A stretch of 7,957 nt of DNA from an uncultured Ruminococcus sp. (GTDB lineage: Bacteria; Bacillota; Clostridia; Oscillospirales; Ruminococcaceae): NCBI GenBank assembly GCA_946531975.1, contig CAMNAY010000070.1:1-7957 (forward strand), given 5' to 3'. The notes under the pieces are model-generated. The model saw only the letters and a program-made list of their open reading frames with translations, was not told where the DNA came from and did not search any database. Position 1 is the stretch's first letter. Every line of letters starts with the position of its first letter. The position numbers were made by a program, and so were the translations under genes. Of the stretch, positions 1 to 6,005 are shown piece after piece.

Positions 1-567
1 GAGAATGTCGATATAGTGAATCTCGTCAAAGTAATGCTTCAGTGCGTATGCCGTAAAGACGGAGGTCACGCCCGGATCGAAGCCGGAGCCGCAGAGCGCG
101 GTCAGACCCGCCTTCTCAAATTTCTCCTGATATGCCCACTGCCACGAATAATCGAAATACGCAGTGAAGCCCAGCTCCTTGCAGCGCTTCTCATAGATTG
201 CGCGCCATGCAGGGTCGTCGGTATCCTCCGGCTCGTAGTTTGCGGTGTCGATATAATGCACACCGCCCTCCAGACAAGCCTCCATGATCGTCAGATCCTG
301 ATAGGGAAGTGCGAGATTCAGGACAGCATCAGGCTGATAGGAGCGGATCAGTGCGAGCACTGCATCCTTGTTGTCGGCATCGAGTGCCGCGGTTGTGATG
401 ACCGTTTTCGACTTGCCCTCTGCCTCAATCTTCGCTTTCAGCGCATCACACTTGCTGACCGTGCGGCTTGCGATGCAGATTTCCGTGAACACGGCGTCAT
501 TCTGGCAGCATTTCTGGATCGCGACCGATGCCACGCCGCCGCAGCCGATAATTAAGACCTTGCTCAT
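1..567 (-). CDS. Carboxynorspermidine synthase-like protein (saccharopine dehydrogenase family), N-terminal part
   Basis: The reading frame is open from an ATG at 567 to the window edge, giving 189 residues; the C-terminal half lies outside. The N-terminus MSKVLIIGCGGVASVAIQKC is a Rossmann fold with a GxGGxA dinucleotide-binding motif (residues 8-13), followed by CIASRT (31-36), ALPYQDLTIMEAC (86-98), HYIDTANYEPEDT (104-116) and GSGFDPGVTSVF (160-171). From memory these match the carboxynorspermidine/carboxyspermidine dehydrogenase branch of the saccharopine dehydrogenase family better than true lysine-pathway enzymes. Such enzymes condense aspartate semialdehyde with putrescine or 1,3-diaminopropane and reduce the imine with NADPH in the cytoplasm, a step towards spermidine or norspermidine. 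A GGGGAGG site 8 bases upstream supports the start. The gene follows the 94-residue protein gene by 39 bases with no terminator, so it may share its transcript. A saccharopine dehydrogenase with another substrate remains possible. Confidence 0.85.
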   Translation of the reverse strand, partial: MSKVLIIGCGGVASVAIQKCCQNDAVFTEICIASRTVSKCDALKAKIEAEGKSKTVITTAALDADNKDAVLALIRSYQPDAVLNLALPYQDLTIMEACLEGGVHYIDTANYEPEDTDDPAWRAIYEKRCKELGFTAYFDYSWQWAYQEKFEKAGLTALCGSGFDPGVTSVFTAYALKHYFDEIHYIDIL

Positions 568-606
568 TGTTATTACCTCCCCGTTTACAGTGTATCCCGA
601 ATGGAA

Positions 607-891
607 TCAGCCTGCCGGACGCTCGGTTGAGCGGAGCCATGCAGCCGCAAGCTCCAGCGCATCGTACAGAGTTGCGCGGGCTGCGGTCTTGGTAATCGCC
701 TCCATGGGGTTCAGGTTCTTATCCGTTTTCATCAGATAGCATTTGATTTCTGTTGCTGCCATGATATCGTGATCGGGCTGCTCCGCCGTGACATTCATCA
801 TCACTACATACGGCTCTGACATGCTGCCGTAATAGATCGTCTTGCCGCTGCGGACGACAGGGCGTGCCTTATAGGTAAAATACTCGCTCAT
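607..891 (-). CDS. Uncharacterised 94-residue protein
   Basis: This complete small gene runs from ATG to TGA, with a strong GGGAGGT ribosome-binding site (899-905) 7 bases before the start. I do not recognise a named domain. The protein has no signal peptide or membrane segment, so it is probably cytoplasmic. Its first half (MSEYFTYKARPVVRSGKTIYYG..., then YVVMMNVTAE at 28-37 and IKCYLMKTD at 49-57) looks like beta strands. The second half (about 62-90, with AITKTAARATLYDALELAAA at 65-84) looks like one amphipathic helix or two short ones. This resembles short hypothetical proteins I recall from clostridial genomes, but no function is known to me. It sits between the DUF4340 gene (52 bases upstream, hairpin in the gap) and the polyamine enzyme gene (39 bases downstream). 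The ribosome-binding site and the clean fit between neighbours argue that it is real. Confidence 0.75.
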   Translation of the reverse strand: MSEYFTYKARPVVRSGKTIYYGSMSEPYVVMMNVTAEQPDHDIMAATEIKCYLMKTDKNLNPMEAITKTAARATLYDALELAAAWLRSTERPAG

Positions 892-917
892 CGTAAAAAC
901 CTCCCTTTTCTATTACA

Positions 918-939
918 GTGCGGATGCTGTTTTCCGCAC
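918..939 (-). repeat. Perfect 7-bp hairpin between the DUF4340 gene and the 94-residue protein gene
   Basis: On the minus strand the arms are GTGCGGA and TCCGCAC, perfectly complementary around the 8-base loop AAACAGCA. It begins 4 bases after the DUF4340 stop codon. The bases that follow (TGTAATAG) are not a T-run, so it does not fit a standard intrinsic terminator. It could be a 3'-end stabiliser, a processing site, a partial terminator, or a leader element for the downstream gene. The arms are seen directly; the role is inferred. Confidence 0.6.
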
Positions 940-943
940 AGAC

Positions 944-2440
944 TTACCATCTTGTCGTGAATTCCTCCGAATCATCCTCAAAGATCTCAATATTGTGCTG
1001 AAGCACATCGACATACGACTTCCGGCAGCGGAATGTGATCCTGCCGTTGATTGCGATATAGGCTTTCATGCCTTCTGCATCGTAGAAGTCGATCTGATAG
1101 CTGCGCTTGCCGTCGGATTTTTCGACAGTCAGCGCTGCAATGCGCTTGCTCTCGGCAGGTGTCTCGATCTCCTCAATGATGAGATCCTCCGCCTTGGTCT
1201 GGAGCAGGAACGAATAGAACTGACGGTAACGCTCGGTATTCTCATACTTTTTACCGTTCAGCGTCAGGACGAAGTCGTCCGCATCGGTGCCTTCGCCTTC
1301 AAATTCGAGCTTTTTGCCGCCGGCTTCGCAGACCAGATGGCTGACATCCCAGACATAGAGGTCGAGAATATTCTTCGAGGAAATGCTTGACGGAACAACG
1401 TCATCATAGATCGTTGCATCGGCAGAGAACCCGTAGATGCAGTTGACCGAACTCAGCATTCCGTAATAATACGTTTTGCCGTCCTCGGTCTCATAGGTAT
1501 CGCCGAGCAGGAATGTCGTTGTTTTTCCGTCATTGGTCTTGACGGTCACAGATGCAAACGGGTCATCCAGTCCGCACTTCTTCTTATCCGCTTCCGTCGG
1601 ATGCGGCGTAACGATATCGTCCGCGCTCAGACCGTAGATGCCGTGTGTCGCATCTGACGATTTATCCGGACTGAGCAGGCAGTAGATCGGCGAGGTCATG
1701 ACATGCTGCGCCATACTGCCGCTGCGGTCGGAACCTGAAATGCTGCTGTCATATTCGAGGTCGATCGCATAGTCGAGATTCTTGCGCTCGATCTGAACGG
1801 AATTCACGATCAGATCGGTATCAGGATCCAGCTCCTCCGTCACCTGCTTGCCGAGGAACTCCTCCGGCTTCTTCAGGAACGGATCCATTGCGGTGGATTC
1901 GACCGTATAGACGGTATCACCGCCGTCCATGCAGAGATAGTAATTGGAATCGACCTGCGTCGCATCACCGATCAGAAAGCTGATCGGGTCTGCATTGTCA
2001 ACCTCATAGGTCACGCGGGTCGGATGATCCAGACCGAACCGTGCCATGTCCTCCTTGGAGGCATGCTCCAGAATGACATCCACGGCGGCAAGCTCCGGTG
2101 CGCGAAGTGCAAGCAGACGGATGCCGGTTGTATCCATCGGCAGATCCTCGTAGCCTGTGAGATAGTAATTTGCGATATCCTGCTCGATTGCTGTACCGTT
2201 CAGATCAGTGGTCTTGGTCTTATCCATGCGGCGGACAGCAGAGAAGCTTTCGCCGTCAGACGGCTCAACCGTAATCTTGCTGATATCGTCGCTGTTTGCG
2301 TGCCAGAGCATGACGACCTCCGCTTCGGAGGAGGAATCCGCTGCCGGTTCCTTCTCCGTCAGCTTCAGCACGACGAGTACACCGCCCAGCACCGCAAGCA
2401 GCGCGCTGCCGCCGATGATACCCTTGAGCGTTTTATTCAT
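944..2440 (-). CDS. DUF4340 domain-containing membrane-anchored protein of a Gld-like ABC cassette
   Basis: The 498-residue protein starts with a short cytoplasmic tail (MNKTLK) and one membrane segment at about 7-26 (IIGGSALLAVLGGVLVVLKL). There is no lipobox cysteine, so the remainder, acidic and beta-rich, should be outside the membrane. The sequence fits DUF4340, a family known mainly from its position next to GldG-like genes. An internal duplication is visible: FGLDHPTRVTYEV...FLIGD (135-159) and CGLDDPFASVTVK...FLLGD (289-314), each followed by YYLCM... (167) or YYYGM... (324) and a VYTV/IYGF strand. The start codon overlaps the stop of the GldG-like gene (ATGA), with GAGGAG (2450-2455) 9 bases ahead, so the two are probably translationally coupled and made together. 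The likely role is as an extracytoplasmic partner of the ABC complex; substrate and mechanism are unknown. Family membership is from memory, not a search. Confidence 0.85.
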   Translation of the reverse strand: MNKTLKGIIGGSALLAVLGGVLVVLKLTEKEPAADSSSEAEVVMLWHANSDDISKITVEPSDGESFSAVRRMDKTKTTDLNGTAIEQDIANYYLTGYEDLPMDTTGIRLLALRAPELAAVDVILEHASKEDMARFGLDHPTRVTYEVDNADPISFLIGDATQVDSNYYLCMDGGDTVYTVESTAMDPFLKKPEEFLGKQVTEELDPDTDLIVNSVQIERKNLDYAIDLEYDSSISGSDRSGSMAQHVMTSPIYCLLSPDKSSDATHGIYGLSADDIVTPHPTEADKKKCGLDDPFASVTVKTNDGKTTTFLLGDTYETEDGKTYYYGMLSSVNCIYGFSADATIYDDVVPSSISSKNILDLYVWDVSHLVCEAGGKKLEFEGEGTDADDFVLTLNGKKYENTERYRQFYSFLLQTKAEDLIIEEIETPAESKRIAALTVEKSDGKRSYQIDFYDAEGMKAYIAINGRITFRCRKSYVDVLQHNIEIFEDDSEEFTTRW

Positions 2441-4140
2441 TTGTTCTTTCTCCTCAGATATACAAAGATACCTGCCAGTGCAACGATTGCCGGAATGATG
2501 AACACCGTCACATTGCGGATCATCTTGCGCTGGCTGCTTGTCACGTTCACCATGGTCGGGTTCAGCGATTTCTCGGCGATCGTGACAACCTGCTCTTTTC
2601 CGGTCAGAGAATTGAGCGTCTGGATGAAGTAATCGGCATTGCCGTAGGTTCCTGAGCTTGCGCCGACGAGATAGTCGAGGAAGAAGGAGGAACCGAAGGT
2701 GATCACGGAGCTCTCATAGGTGCTGCTGCCGTCCGTGAAGGTTGTCTTGGACAGCACTGCGAGATTGAAGCTCTGCTTGGTTTCATCGCTCTCCTCACCT
2801 TCTGTCAGCGGCTCCGCATAACAGGTATCGGAGGTTGTGAGCAGCGGAGTGGTGGTTCTGCCGGCATTGGTCGTAAACAGTGCCTCGACCGGCGAGAAAT
2901 ACGGTGCAACGATCGGGAGCTTCGAGGTAAAGGCGGAATTCAGCTCGGCGTCGGTCTTGTTCGCGACCGGAACTGCCAGTGCCATATTCGCCTGATTGCC
3001 CATCAGCACCTGCACGACCTGTGCGGTGGAGTTGTTGCTCTCAATGATCATAGAGCGGTCAACCTTGACGCCCCAGATTTCCAGAAATGCATCGAGGTTC
3101 GGGGTTGCGCGCTGCATCGGGCTGCCGAAATACAGCAGGGTCTTGCCGTACTGATCGCCGTTCTGGAGGAAGTCTGTCAGCTTCTTCACCTGTGCTTCGG
3201 TCAGATCGTTGTACGGCGCACAGAGAATCGCGAAATCAAACTTTTCTGTTGAGATATCATCCGTTGCGAGGTCGATATGCTCAATGGTGTAGTTGTTCTT
3301 TTCGAGCAGATCGAGCATCCGGACAAAGCCGGTCTGGTTGGAATTGTAGATGACCTCAGTATTCAGCGTGTCGATGACTGCGATCGAGACCGGATGCAGA
3401 TCCGTAACGCCTGTAATTGCAGAGAGCAGCGACTGCTCACCGATGAAGCTGACGCTTGTGTCATAGGACATGGTCTGATAGTTCGGCGTCTGCGAGATTC
3501 TGATGATATCGCTTGTCAGCTTCAGCACACGAACCAGCTCGCCGTCCTTGCTGGAAACAACGATATCGCCGAGTGTGAGCTGTCCGGAATAATTCTTGGT
3601 ATACTGGTTTGCGGCTTCCGGATTCTTTGCGGTATCGACATAATCCACGGTGATATGACCGTTGGACTCGGTACGGAAGCGGTTCAGCGTTTCCGGAACG
3701 ATCTTGATATTATTTGTCTCAAAGTAGCTTTCCGGTGCAAGAACAGTGATCTTGACATCCTTGTTCAGCCCGTTCAGATAGGAGATTGTCTGCTTGTCCA
3801 TTTCAAACAAGCCGCTCGAAGTGAGGTCGATGTTCCAGTTGTAGCGGTTATCGAGGACATTGCAGACCACATTCGCCGCAACAATAATTGCAATAAAGAT
3901 CAGCGTGATCGCCGTTGCAAGTGAGCCGTACTTCAGCTTCTTGAGCCGCTTGACGCGGTTCAGCGCACGGTCCGCTTCCTCCTTGGAGGTACGCTCGTGC
4001 TTTTTCTTCTCCTTCTTGCTGTCCTTTTTCTCAGCCTTTTCTTCGGCTTCTTCCTTCAGATCTGCTTCGGCTTCGGTAACGGCATCTTCTGCCTGCTCCT
4101 CTGCATTCAGCAGTTCCTTTTCGTCATTTTTCTTGCTCAT
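2437..4140 (-). CDS. GldG-like ABC transporter auxiliary membrane protein
   Basis: This 567-residue protein has three parts. Residues 1-70 are highly charged and rich in Lys and Glu, probably a cytoplasmic helical or coiled segment. A membrane segment follows at about 72-96 (GSLATAITLIFIAIIVAANV). A large extracytoplasmic domain fills about 97-540, and a second membrane segment near 543-561 (NVTVFIIPAIVALAGIFVYL) ends in the basic tail RRKNK. Just after the first membrane segment, NWNIDLTSSGLFEMDKQT (101-118) matches the pattern typical of GldG/ABC auxiliary proteins. FDFAILCAP (301-309) and LLYFGS (335-340) suggest an alpha/beta domain. The ATG is chosen because AAGGAGGG lies 9-10 bases upstream, overlapping the permease stop codon; the gap to the permease gene is 15 bases. 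It probably forms a complex with the adjacent ATPase and permease. No substrate can be read from the sequence. Confidence 0.88.
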   Translation of the reverse strand: MSKKNDEKELLNAEEQAEDAVTEAEADLKEEAEEKAEKKDSKKEKKKHERTSKEEADRALNRVKRLKKLKYGSLATAITLIFIAIIVAANVVCNVLDNRYNWNIDLTSSGLFEMDKQTISYLNGLNKDVKITVLAPESYFETNNIKIVPETLNRFRTESNGHITVDYVDTAKNPEAANQYTKNYSGQLTLGDIVVSSKDGELVRVLKLTSDIIRISQTPNYQTMSYDTSVSFIGEQSLLSAITGVTDLHPVSIAVIDTLNTEVIYNSNQTGFVRMLDLLEKNNYTIEHIDLATDDISTEKFDFAILCAPYNDLTEAQVKKLTDFLQNGDQYGKTLLYFGSPMQRATPNLDAFLEIWGVKVDRSMIIESNNSTAQVVQVLMGNQANMALAVPVANKTDAELNSAFTSKLPIVAPYFSPVEALFTTNAGRTTTPLLTTSDTCYAEPLTEGEESDETKQSFNLAVLSKTTFTDGSSTYESSVITFGSSFFLDYLVGASSGTYGNADYFIQTLNSLTGKEQVVTIAEKSLNPTMVNVTSSQRKMIRNVTVFIIPAIVALAGIFVYLRRKNK

Positions 4141-4150
4141 GCTTCCGATC

Positions 4151-4158
4151 CCTCCTTA
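4151..4158 (-). promoter_or_regulatory. Ribosome-binding site of the GldG-like gene, overlapping the permease stop codon
   Basis: On the minus strand TAAGGAGG combines the stop codon of the permease gene (TAA, 4156-4158) with a near-perfect Shine-Dalgarno sequence, about 10 bases before the GldG-like ATG. A ribosome terminating on the permease would cover this site, which suggests coupled translation. Confidence 0.75.
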
Positions 4159-4860
4159 GCTCCAGCGTCTGCGCTCAAACACGCGAATGGTCAGATAATT
4201 GAAAATCAGCGCGACACTGATATAGAACACAACGGTCGAAACATTGAACAAACCGCAGGTGATCGCATAATACTTCCGGTAGAACGAAAGGTAGTTCATC
4301 GCCTTCACGATCCAGCCGATCGAGACATTGCCTGCAACGACGTCGATCAGGTACAGTGCCATCAGCACGACGATCGTCACGACGTTCGCGGCGATCTGGT
4401 TCTCCGTCAGGGAGGAGATCAGTGTACCGACCGAGATAAACGCTGCGCCGAGAAGGAACAGTGCGAGGAAGTTTGCGAAAACCATGCCCCACTCGACCAT
4501 GCCGAAGGAGCTGAGGATCAGCGCATAGACAAACGGCATCAGCAGTGCGATCGTATAAAGCAACAGTGCGGCGAAATACTTGCCGAACACAATGCTGCCG
4601 ATGCTGACCGGAGCTGTCAGCAGACCCTGCTCGGTCTTCTGCTTCTTTTCCTCACTGAACAAACGCATCGTGAGAATCGGAATCAGAATGACGCAGATCA
4701 GGAACATGTTCTGGAACATGCCGGACATGTCGGTCGTGCCGTTCTGGAGACAGTTGAAATCAAAGAAATAGCCGGTAAACAGCCAGAAAACAGCCAAGAA
4801 AACATATGCAATGCTCGATGTGAAGAACGCCCCGAACTCACGCCTGAAAATTGCGCCCAT
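4156..4860 (-). CDS. GldF-like ABC-2 type permease
   Basis: The 234-residue hydrophobic protein has about six membrane segments, near 17-35, 50-66, 94-116, 126-148, 156-177 and 205-225. Between the second and third lies the cytoplasmic motif MRLFSEEKKQKTEQGLLTAP (65-84), characteristic of the ABC-2 permease subfamily that includes GldF and related Firmicutes exporters. The length is normal for this subfamily. The protein should form the membrane channel, probably as a dimer, driven by the ATPase encoded just upstream. The start codon shares one base with the ATPase stop (TGATG, 4858-4862), a common arrangement for translational coupling; a GGCGGGG stretch a few bases upstream is only a fair ribosome-binding site. 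The C-terminus ERRRWS is basic, fitting a cytoplasmic end. Direction of transport (export) is inferred from the family. Confidence 0.9.
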   Translation of the reverse strand: MGAIFRREFGAFFTSSIAYVFLAVFWLFTGYFFDFNCLQNGTTDMSGMFQNMFLICVILIPILTMRLFSEEKKQKTEQGLLTAPVSIGSIVFGKYFAALLLYTIALLMPFVYALILSSFGMVEWGMVFANFLALFLLGAAFISVGTLISSLTENQIAANVVTIVVLMALYLIDVVAGNVSIGWIVKAMNYLSFYRKYYAITCGLFNVSTVVFYISVALIFNYLTIRVFERRRWS

Positions 4861-5855
4861 CAGTCATCCCCGCCTTTCGTTTCATTTGCGAGTGCCACGT
4901 CTTCCTGATTCGGGATGACAATACCCTCGCCCATCGTGATCTTGAGGAACACATCCTCCAGCGTCATTTCGGCAGAGCGGAGCGCCAGCAGCGGCCATTT
5001 GTGCTCGCTGACGATCTCAAAGAGGTCGCGGCGGATATCGGAACCGGGCGCTGCCTCCAGCTCATACTCATAGACGCCCTTCTCCCGCTCCATATCGGCG
5101 CGGCAGTACTTGATGCCTTCGATATTGCGCAGCGCCTTGATGATCTCCTCACGCGGGCCCTCAATGCGGGCGATGATGCGGTGATCGGTCGAGACATTCT
5201 TCGAGAGGTTATCCGTGGTATCATGCGCGGCGATCACGCCGTGATTGATGATGATAATGCGGTCGCAGACAGCCTGAATCTCGCTCAGGATATGTGAGGA
5301 CAGAATGACCGTATGGTTCTTGCCGAGCTTCTTGATGAGCGTGCGGATCTCAAGGATCTGCTTGGGGTCGAGACCGACCGTCGGCTCGTCGAGGATGAGG
5401 ACCGGCGGATTGCCGATCAGCGCCTGTGCGACGCCGACACGCTGCTTGTAGCCCTTCGAGAGGTTCTTGATCAGCCGCGTTGCGACATCGCTGATTTTCG
5501 TCAGCGCCATGACCTCGCTCAGATGCGCTCTGCGCGGCAGCTTGCATTTTTTCAGGTCATAGATATAGTTCAGGTATCCTTTGACCGTCATGTCAAGATA
5601 GAGCGGCGGCAGCTCCGGGAGATAGCCGATGAAGGATTTCGCCTTGATCGGATCCTCCAGAATGTCCACACCGTTGATCAGTGCCTGACCTGAGGTCGAG
5701 GAGATATAGCCTGTCAGCATGTTCATCGTTGTGGATTTTCCGGCACCGTTCGGTCCCAGAAAGCCGAGGATTTCCCCGTCCTCCACGGTAAAACTGATGT
5801 TGTTGACAGCATGCTTGTCTCCGTAGTGCTTCGTCAGATTCCGCACTTCAATCAT
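4860..5855 (-). CDS. GldA-like ABC transporter ATP-binding protein
   Basis: With the start MIEVRNLTKHYG the protein is 331 residues. It carries a full set of ABC motifs: Walker A GPNGAGKST (34-42), a Q-loop region GYLPELPPLY (78-87) with Glu where Gln is usual, signature NLSKGYKQRVG (131-141), Walker B VLILDEPT (152-159), D-loop GLDP (161-164) and switch His in SSHIL (188). After about 215 comes a C-terminal domain (HRIIARIEGP..., YEYELEA, LRSAEMTLEDVFLKIT) found in the GldA/NosF/CcmA-like export ATPases. It should hydrolyse ATP at the cytoplasmic face and energise the GldF-like permease. An in-frame ATG at 5924 would add 23 residues, but they resemble no ABC start, run through a strong hairpin and lack a ribosome-binding site; the start at 5855 aligns with the family and has GGCAGG about 11 bases upstream. 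It is the first gene of the four-gene cassette. Confidence 0.92.
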   Translation of the reverse strand: MIEVRNLTKHYGDKHAVNNISFTVEDGEILGFLGPNGAGKSTTMNMLTGYISSTSGQALINGVDILEDPIKAKSFIGYLPELPPLYLDMTVKGYLNYIYDLKKCKLPRRAHLSEVMALTKISDVATRLIKNLSKGYKQRVGVAQALIGNPPVLILDEPTVGLDPKQILEIRTLIKKLGKNHTVILSSHILSEIQAVCDRIIIINHGVIAAHDTTDNLSKNVSTDHRIIARIEGPREEIIKALRNIEGIKYCRADMEREKGVYEYELEAAPGSDIRRDLFEIVSEHKWPLLALRSAEMTLEDVFLKITMGEGIVIPNQEDVALANETKGGDD

Positions 5856-5865
5856 TGCATTACTT

Positions 5866-5875
5866 ACCTGCCTTT
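5866..5875 (-). promoter_or_regulatory. Ribosome-binding site supporting the ATPase start at 5855
   Basis: AAAGGCAGGT on the minus strand lies about 10 bases before the ATG at 5853-5855. It is an imperfect Shine-Dalgarno (one extra base compared with AAGGAGGT) and is weaker than those of most neighbours. It starts only four bases after the leader hairpin, so folding could affect access. Confidence 0.55.
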
Positions 5876-5879
5876 CATT

Positions 5880-5912
5880 CTGCACGGGCGCGGAGTCTTT
5901 TCCGCAGTGCAG
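5880..5912 (-). promoter_or_regulatory. Two-part leader hairpin upstream of the ABC cassette
   Basis: On the minus strand the outer arms CTGCAC and GTGCAG (6 bp, perfect) enclose inner arms GCGGA and TCCGC (5 bp, perfect) around the loop AAAGAC. An asymmetric internal loop of one T against GCCC separates the two stems. No T-run follows on this strand, so it is not a standard terminator; it sits immediately before the ATPase ribosome-binding site. A role in mRNA stability or translational control of the cassette is plausible but inferred. It does not match any riboswitch class I recognise. Confidence 0.5.
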
Positions 5913-5933
5913 ATTTTCAATCATGCATCACTT

Positions 5934-5957
5934 ATTGTAATAGCTGTATGTGACAGC
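5934..5957 (-). promoter_or_regulatory. Possible promoter/operator for the ABC cassette
   Basis: A 15-base inverted repeat, GCTGT-5 bases-ACAGC (5943-5957), lies directly beside TACAAT (5934-5939 on the minus strand), which matches a -10 box at five of six positions. No convincing -35 box is present at 16-18 bases. If the -10 is real, the inverted repeat falls in the spacer, where a repressor or activator could bind. The placement between ribF and the cassette fits, but the evidence is weak. Confidence 0.3.
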
Positions 5958-5974
5958 GGGGTGTTCGATTTCAG

Positions 5975-5996
5975 AAAACTGCTTTCAGAAACAGTT
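5975..5996 (-). terminator. Weak terminator-like hairpin after ribF
   Basis: Ten bases after the ribF stop codon the minus strand shows AACTG-10 bases-CAGTT followed by TTC; the loop can add three T:A pairs with a bulged G. The T-run is only four long and is partly inside the stem, so termination would be inefficient at best. It is the only terminator candidate between the two gene groups. Confidence 0.3.
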
Positions 5997-6005
5997 GCAT
6001 TCCGG

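Noticed and set aside
16..555. Plus-strand frame of 179 codons at the left edge
   Set aside because: It is antisense to the carboxynorspermidine synthase-like gene, whose Rossmann motif and ribosome-binding site are clear.
2024..2632. Plus-strand frame of 202 codons
   Set aside because: It is antisense to the DUF4340/GldG-like junction and shows no domain.
4175..4492. Second minus-strand frame inside the permease gene
   Set aside because: It is an Arg- and Asp-rich out-of-frame translation of the permease gene, which has membrane segments and a family motif in its own frame.
3997..4908. Plus-strand frame of 303 codons
   Set aside because: It lies antisense across the GldG-like and permease genes. 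Its product is rich in Cys, His, Gln and Asp with no domain, as expected for a mirror frame of a coding region, and it has no convincing ribosome-binding site.
5880..5912. Hairpin as a plus-strand intrinsic terminator
   Set aside because: On the plus strand it is followed by ATTTTC, a short T-run, but no plus-strand gene ends here.
5856..6005. Riboswitch in the gene-free gap
   Set aside because: The gap is too short and lacks the conserved cores of the riboswitch classes I know; only simple hairpins are visible.
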